Positions 61,249 to 64,000 of a stretch of DNA of 64,000 nucleotides are shown here, in pieces. The translations under genes were made by a program, and so were the position numbers. The stretch lies in assembly GCA_001915545.1 (NCBI GenBank), contig MNQS01000122.1, positions 1 through 64,000 of the forward strand. Direction: 5' to 3'. Positions within the stretch are counted from its first letter, which is position 1; each line of letters opens with the position of its first letter. The notes below the pieces were generated by a model. It did no database searches, was not told the DNA's origin, and saw only the letters and a list, made by a program, of their open reading frames with translations. The stretch comes from Bacteroides sp. 43_108 (GTDB lineage Bacteria; Bacteroidota; Bacteroidia; Bacteroidales; Bacteroidaceae).

Positions 61249-62499
61249 CTATTTGAATTGCAGAGTGAATTTTGTCCATTCGTCGTCGCTTCTGGTCAGC
61301 GCAATTGTACCGTTGTGCAGACGCATGATCTGGCGCGACAGGCTCAGACCGATGCCCGTGCCGTCCTGCTTGGTGGTATAGAATGGCACAAATATTTCTT
61401 CCTTGTTTTCCTTGTTTATCGGTTTGCCGTTATTTGCTACATTGATTACCACATTCTCTGCGAAATCTATTTCTGCCGTAATGTTTATTATTTTGGCTTC
61501 AGCCTGAACGGCATTCTTGATGAGGTTGACCATCACCTGCGCAATCTGGTCTTCGTCGGCATAGAGAAGTATGTCGTCCGACTTCTCTATATAGTCCAGT
61601 TCCACATTGTTCGAAAGGAGTTGTTTGCGTGTAAGTTGTTTCACCCTCTCGATGAGTTCTCTCACGTAGAATGCCTTCTTCACCGGAGTCGACACCCTTG
61701 TGAGCGACCTGTAGGTCTCGACGAATCTTATCAGTCCTTTCGACGAGTCGGCAATCGTGTCCAGACCCACTTTCAGGTCCTTGCGGTTGAGCGGTTCTTC
61801 GTTCGATGCGTTGTCTATTTCGTCCGAGAGCATACGGCTCAGCGAGGCAATCGGAGTTATGGTGTTCATGATTTCGTGGGTAAGCACACGTATCAGTTTG
61901 TTCCACGACAGTTCCTCGTTGTGTGCCATGTCGCCCGTTATGTCGTTCAGTGCAACGATTTTCACGTCCTTGCCCTGCAGTGTAGTTTCCGAAGCTGTTG
62001 CCGACAGCGTCGTCTGTCCCTTTTCGTTGTAGAGCGACAGGCGCATTTCGCCCTTGCCCATTGTGATGTTCTGGAAACATTCCTCCAGTTCGGGACTAAT
62101 GTTCTTCAGCTGTCTGATGTTGCTGAACGTGGCTATTCCCAGCATGTTCAGCGCCGCGTTGTTGGAGTAGACCACACGTCCTTTCAGTTTCTTCGACAAG
62201 TCTATCACCACAATGCCGGTCTTCACCTGGTCGAGCATCTGTCCGTAGAAGCGTTCCTGCTCCATGATTTCCGCCCTTTCGTTTTCGAAAATCTGTCTTA
62301 TTCGGTTGAGCGTCCTGTTGATGTTTCTGTGGAACAGCTTCTTCTCGTTGAATCTGAAGTTCGTTTCCTTGTCCTCCAGCGCATCGAGCGTATAGCTCAC
62401 TTTGCGGTGAACCTTTCTGGCATAGTAGGTGCCAGAAATCAAGGCCGACACGAACGCGACGGCGAGAGCTATGAGTATGGCATTGTCGTAGGAAATCAT
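61249..62499 (-). CDS. Sensor histidine kinase of a sigma-54 two-component pair
   Basis: A 416-residue kinase with an N-terminal membrane helix (ILIALAVAFVSALISGTYYA), a PAS-like region (about residues 80-195), a phospho-acceptor H-box (LTHEIMNTITPI, His about residue 208), and the ATP lid motifs (VNLIKNAVQAE, DGTGIGLSLSRQIMRLHNG). It has little periplasmic sequence, so the signal may be cytoplasmic. It overlaps the response-regulator gene by 4 nt (ATGA), showing translational coupling. Confidence 0.93.
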   Translation of the reverse strand: MISYDNAILIALAVAFVSALISGTYYARKVHRKVSYTLDALEDKETNFRFNEKKLFHRNINRTLNRIRQIFENERAEIMEQERFYGQMLDQVKTGIVVIDLSKKLKGRVVYSNNAALNMLGIATFSNIRQLKNISPELEECFQNITMGKGEMRLSLYNEKGQTTLSATASETTLQGKDVKIVALNDITGDMAHNEELSWNKLIRVLTHEIMNTITPIASLSRMLSDEIDNASNEEPLNRKDLKVGLDTIADSSKGLIRFVETYRSLTRVSTPVKKAFYVRELIERVKQLTRKQLLSNNVELDYIEKSDDILLYADEDQIAQVMVNLIKNAVQAEAKIINITAEIDFAENVVINVANNGKPINKENKEEIFVPFYTTKQDGTGIGLSLSRQIMRLHNGTIALTRSDDEWTKFTLQFK

Positions 62500-63848
62500 A
62501 TATTGTATTTCTTCAGTTTCATGTAAAGGGTAGGGCGGCTTATGTTGAGCGCTTTGGCCACGTGTGTGAGATTGCCGTTATATTTGTCCATGGCTGCGCG
62601 TATGGTCCGTTCCTCCACCATGTCGAGTGTTTCCTCTTTGTCGACAGCGGCAGTTGAGTCGCAGACGGCCACTTCATTGATGTTGAAGTCGCCGGCCTTG
62701 AGCTTAGTCCCTTCAGCCATGATTACAGCCTTTTCCACAGCGTTCTGCAGTTCGCGTATGTTTCCGTTCCATCGGCAGGTCTCAAGAACATTCTTTGCGT
62801 CGTCGCTGAGTCCGAACACCTTGCGGTGGTATTTCTCGGCATATCTTTTCATGAATATCTCTGCCAGCGGCACAATCTCGTCGGTGCGCTCGCGCAGCGG
62901 CGGCAGTTGAATCTGCATGGTGTTTATGCGGTAGTAGAGGTCTTCTCTGAACTCGCCGTCGCGCACCATCTGTTCTATATCCTTGTTTGTCGCACATATC
63001 AGCCTGATGTCCACTGGAGTCGACTGCGAACTGCCCACCTTGCTTACTGTACGGTTCTGCAGAACTCTCAGCAGTTTTGCCTGCAGGTTGAGCGGAATGT
63101 TGCCAATCTCGTCCAGAAACAGCGTGCTTCCGTTGGCCTGCTCGATTTTTCCTGTTCTGTCGGTGTAGGCGTCTGTGAATGCACCCTTCACGTGGCCGAA
63201 GAGTTCGCTCTCGAACAGTGTTTCCGTGATTGCTCCTGCGTCCACGCACACCATCGGCTTGTCGGCCCTTTCCGACATCCGGTGGATTTCTCCTGCAAGC
63301 ACGTCTTTGCCGGTTCCGTTTTCGCCGGTTATAAGTACGCTGGCGTCTGTCGGTGCAATCTTTTCAATCATGCGGTGAATGCTCTCCATGGCAGGACTGC
63401 ATCCCCAATACATCTCTACAGCTGTCTGTTCGGCCTGTTTGACTTTTGCTTTGTCTTGTCCGTCGCATTTGCGGGCGTATGCTCCGTTGAGCGTTTCTAT
63501 AAGCTTGTCGTTGTCCCATGGCTTTACCACAAAGTCGAACGCACCGCGCTTCATGCCCTCGACAGCCAGCGAAATGTCGGCGTATGCCGTGAAGAGCACA
63601 ACTTCAGTTTCAGGTTTTGACTTCTTGATTTCCGAAAGCCAGAACAGACCTTCGTTGCCGGTGTTTGCCGACGAAACGAAATTCATGTCGAGCAGTACGA
63701 CATCAGGGGCAAAATCTCTCAGTTCCGCGTTGATTACGTTTGGAGTCGAGGCGAGCCGTACTTCCTTGAAGTATTTTGTCAGCAGAAGTTTCAGTGTGGC
63801 TCTTATGCCGTTGTTGTCGTCCACAACAAGTATTTTTCCTTTGTTCAT
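62496..63848 (-). CDS. NtrC-type sigma-54-dependent response regulator
   Basis: A 450-residue activator with a receiver domain (residues 1-120, phospho-acceptor Asp54 in VLLDMNF), an AAA+ domain with Walker A GENGTGKD, a sigma-54 contact loop GAFTDA in place of the usual GAFTGA, and FLDEIGNIP (Walker B), and a Fis-type HTH at the C-terminus (LTHVAKALNISRPTLYMKLK). It should work with the RpoN encoded at 6986. ATG 63848 gives the standard receiver start. The gene is first in an operon with the kinase. Confidence 0.94.
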   Translation of the reverse strand: MNKGKILVVDDNNGIRATLKLLLTKYFKEVRLASTPNVINAELRDFAPDVVLLDMNFVSSANTGNEGLFWLSEIKKSKPETEVVLFTAYADISLAVEGMKRGAFDFVVKPWDNDKLIETLNGAYARKCDGQDKAKVKQAEQTAVEMYWGCSPAMESIHRMIEKIAPTDASVLITGENGTGKDVLAGEIHRMSERADKPMVCVDAGAITETLFESELFGHVKGAFTDAYTDRTGKIEQANGSTLFLDEIGNIPLNLQAKLLRVLQNRTVSKVGSSQSTPVDIRLICATNKDIEQMVRDGEFREDLYYRINTMQIQLPPLRERTDEIVPLAEIFMKRYAEKYHRKVFGLSDDAKNVLETCRWNGNIRELQNAVEKAVIMAEGTKLKAGDFNINEVAVCDSTAAVDKEETLDMVEERTIRAAMDKYNGNLTHVAKALNISRPTLYMKLKKYNI

Positions 63849-64000
63849 AAATGTTCCTGAATTGAAGTTTTTTTGTTTTTTAGTAGTATGTCCTGCACAA
63901 TGCCGAGTGTAAATATACGCATTTCTGATTTTTTTCGTCCTAAGGTGCGGGACTAAAAAGCAGACCGGCCGCAGGTGCATAAGAGATTATGCTGTGTGCG
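63849..64000. other. Right edge, upstream of the response regulator
   Basis: Upstream region of the response-regulator gene. A leftward TATATTTA near 63920 resembles a -7 box but lacks the G. Nothing else is recognised before the window ends. Confidence 0.4.

Noticed and set aside
61231..62526. Long plus-strand open frame (431 codons) opposite the histidine kinase
   Set aside because: It is the exact antisense of a well-supported kinase gene, and its product is rich in Val, Phe, Arg and His with no recognisable motif, as is typical of shadow frames.

Overview
The window looks like a chromosome segment of a Bacteroidales bacterium, most likely Prevotella/Bacteroides-like. The signs are promoters of the Bacteroidetes type (TTTG about 20 nt upstream of TAnnTTTG) with few Shine-Dalgarno sites, a type IX secretion translocon gene (sprA), a BspA-like leucine-rich-repeat protein and a sugar hydrolase with T9SS-type C-terminal tails, the long plant-like form of IspG, a TonB receptor with a carboxypeptidase-regulatory-like N-terminus, and IS982-family transposons. 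The assignment rests on gene content and motifs; no database search was possible.

Layout. 1-118: 3' end of a 5S rRNA and its terminator. 249-25922 is a long run of plus-strand, mostly housekeeping genes: a solitary AraC-type HTH protein, dipeptidyl peptidase III, two AlkD-like proteins, a Fur-family regulator, purA, a YugP-like membrane protease, rpoN, a PAP2-like membrane protein, purE, ispG, ruvA, the 7.5-kb sprA, a subtilase, xseA/xseB, ilvE and a DUF975 membrane protein. 25927-27366 is a scar of two degenerate IS982-family elements in opposite orientation. 27391-34000 is an accessory island: an exported PepT-like peptidase, three AT-rich genes for unrecognised secreted proteins, a candidate structured RNA of about 280 nt, the end of a lost gene, a GC-rich hairpin repeat, and two near-identical terminator hairpins bracketing the block.

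34284-41126: BspA-like protein, a TonB receptor with a small His-rich partner, then a tandem array of promoter-bearing repeats in front of trmB, followed by an Mrp-type ATPase. 41261-47959 is an RND efflux operon read leftward (tetR, tolC-like, adaptor, permease, PII-like protein); its TetR gene is split by one base in an A run. 48483-53097: a multidomain GH105-type hydrolase and a WG-repeat protein broken by an amber codon. 53176-59047: glycosyltransferase, tRNA-Leu(UAA), cyclophilin lipoprotein, M16 protease, RluA-type pseudouridine synthase, fabG with an upstream TetR gene. 59194-63848: a TlpA-like lipoprotein with a DUF3810 membrane protein, and a sigma-54 two-component pair.

Functional links. 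SprA would be the outer-membrane channel for the BspA-like and GH105 proteins, which carry C-terminal tails of the T9SS type. The NtrC-type regulator at the right end needs the RpoN encoded near the left end. The observations most worth following are the candidate structured RNA upstream of the three-gene secreted island, the tandem promoter repeats, the three-locus GGGCGCTC hairpin family, and the two genes broken by single-base changes.
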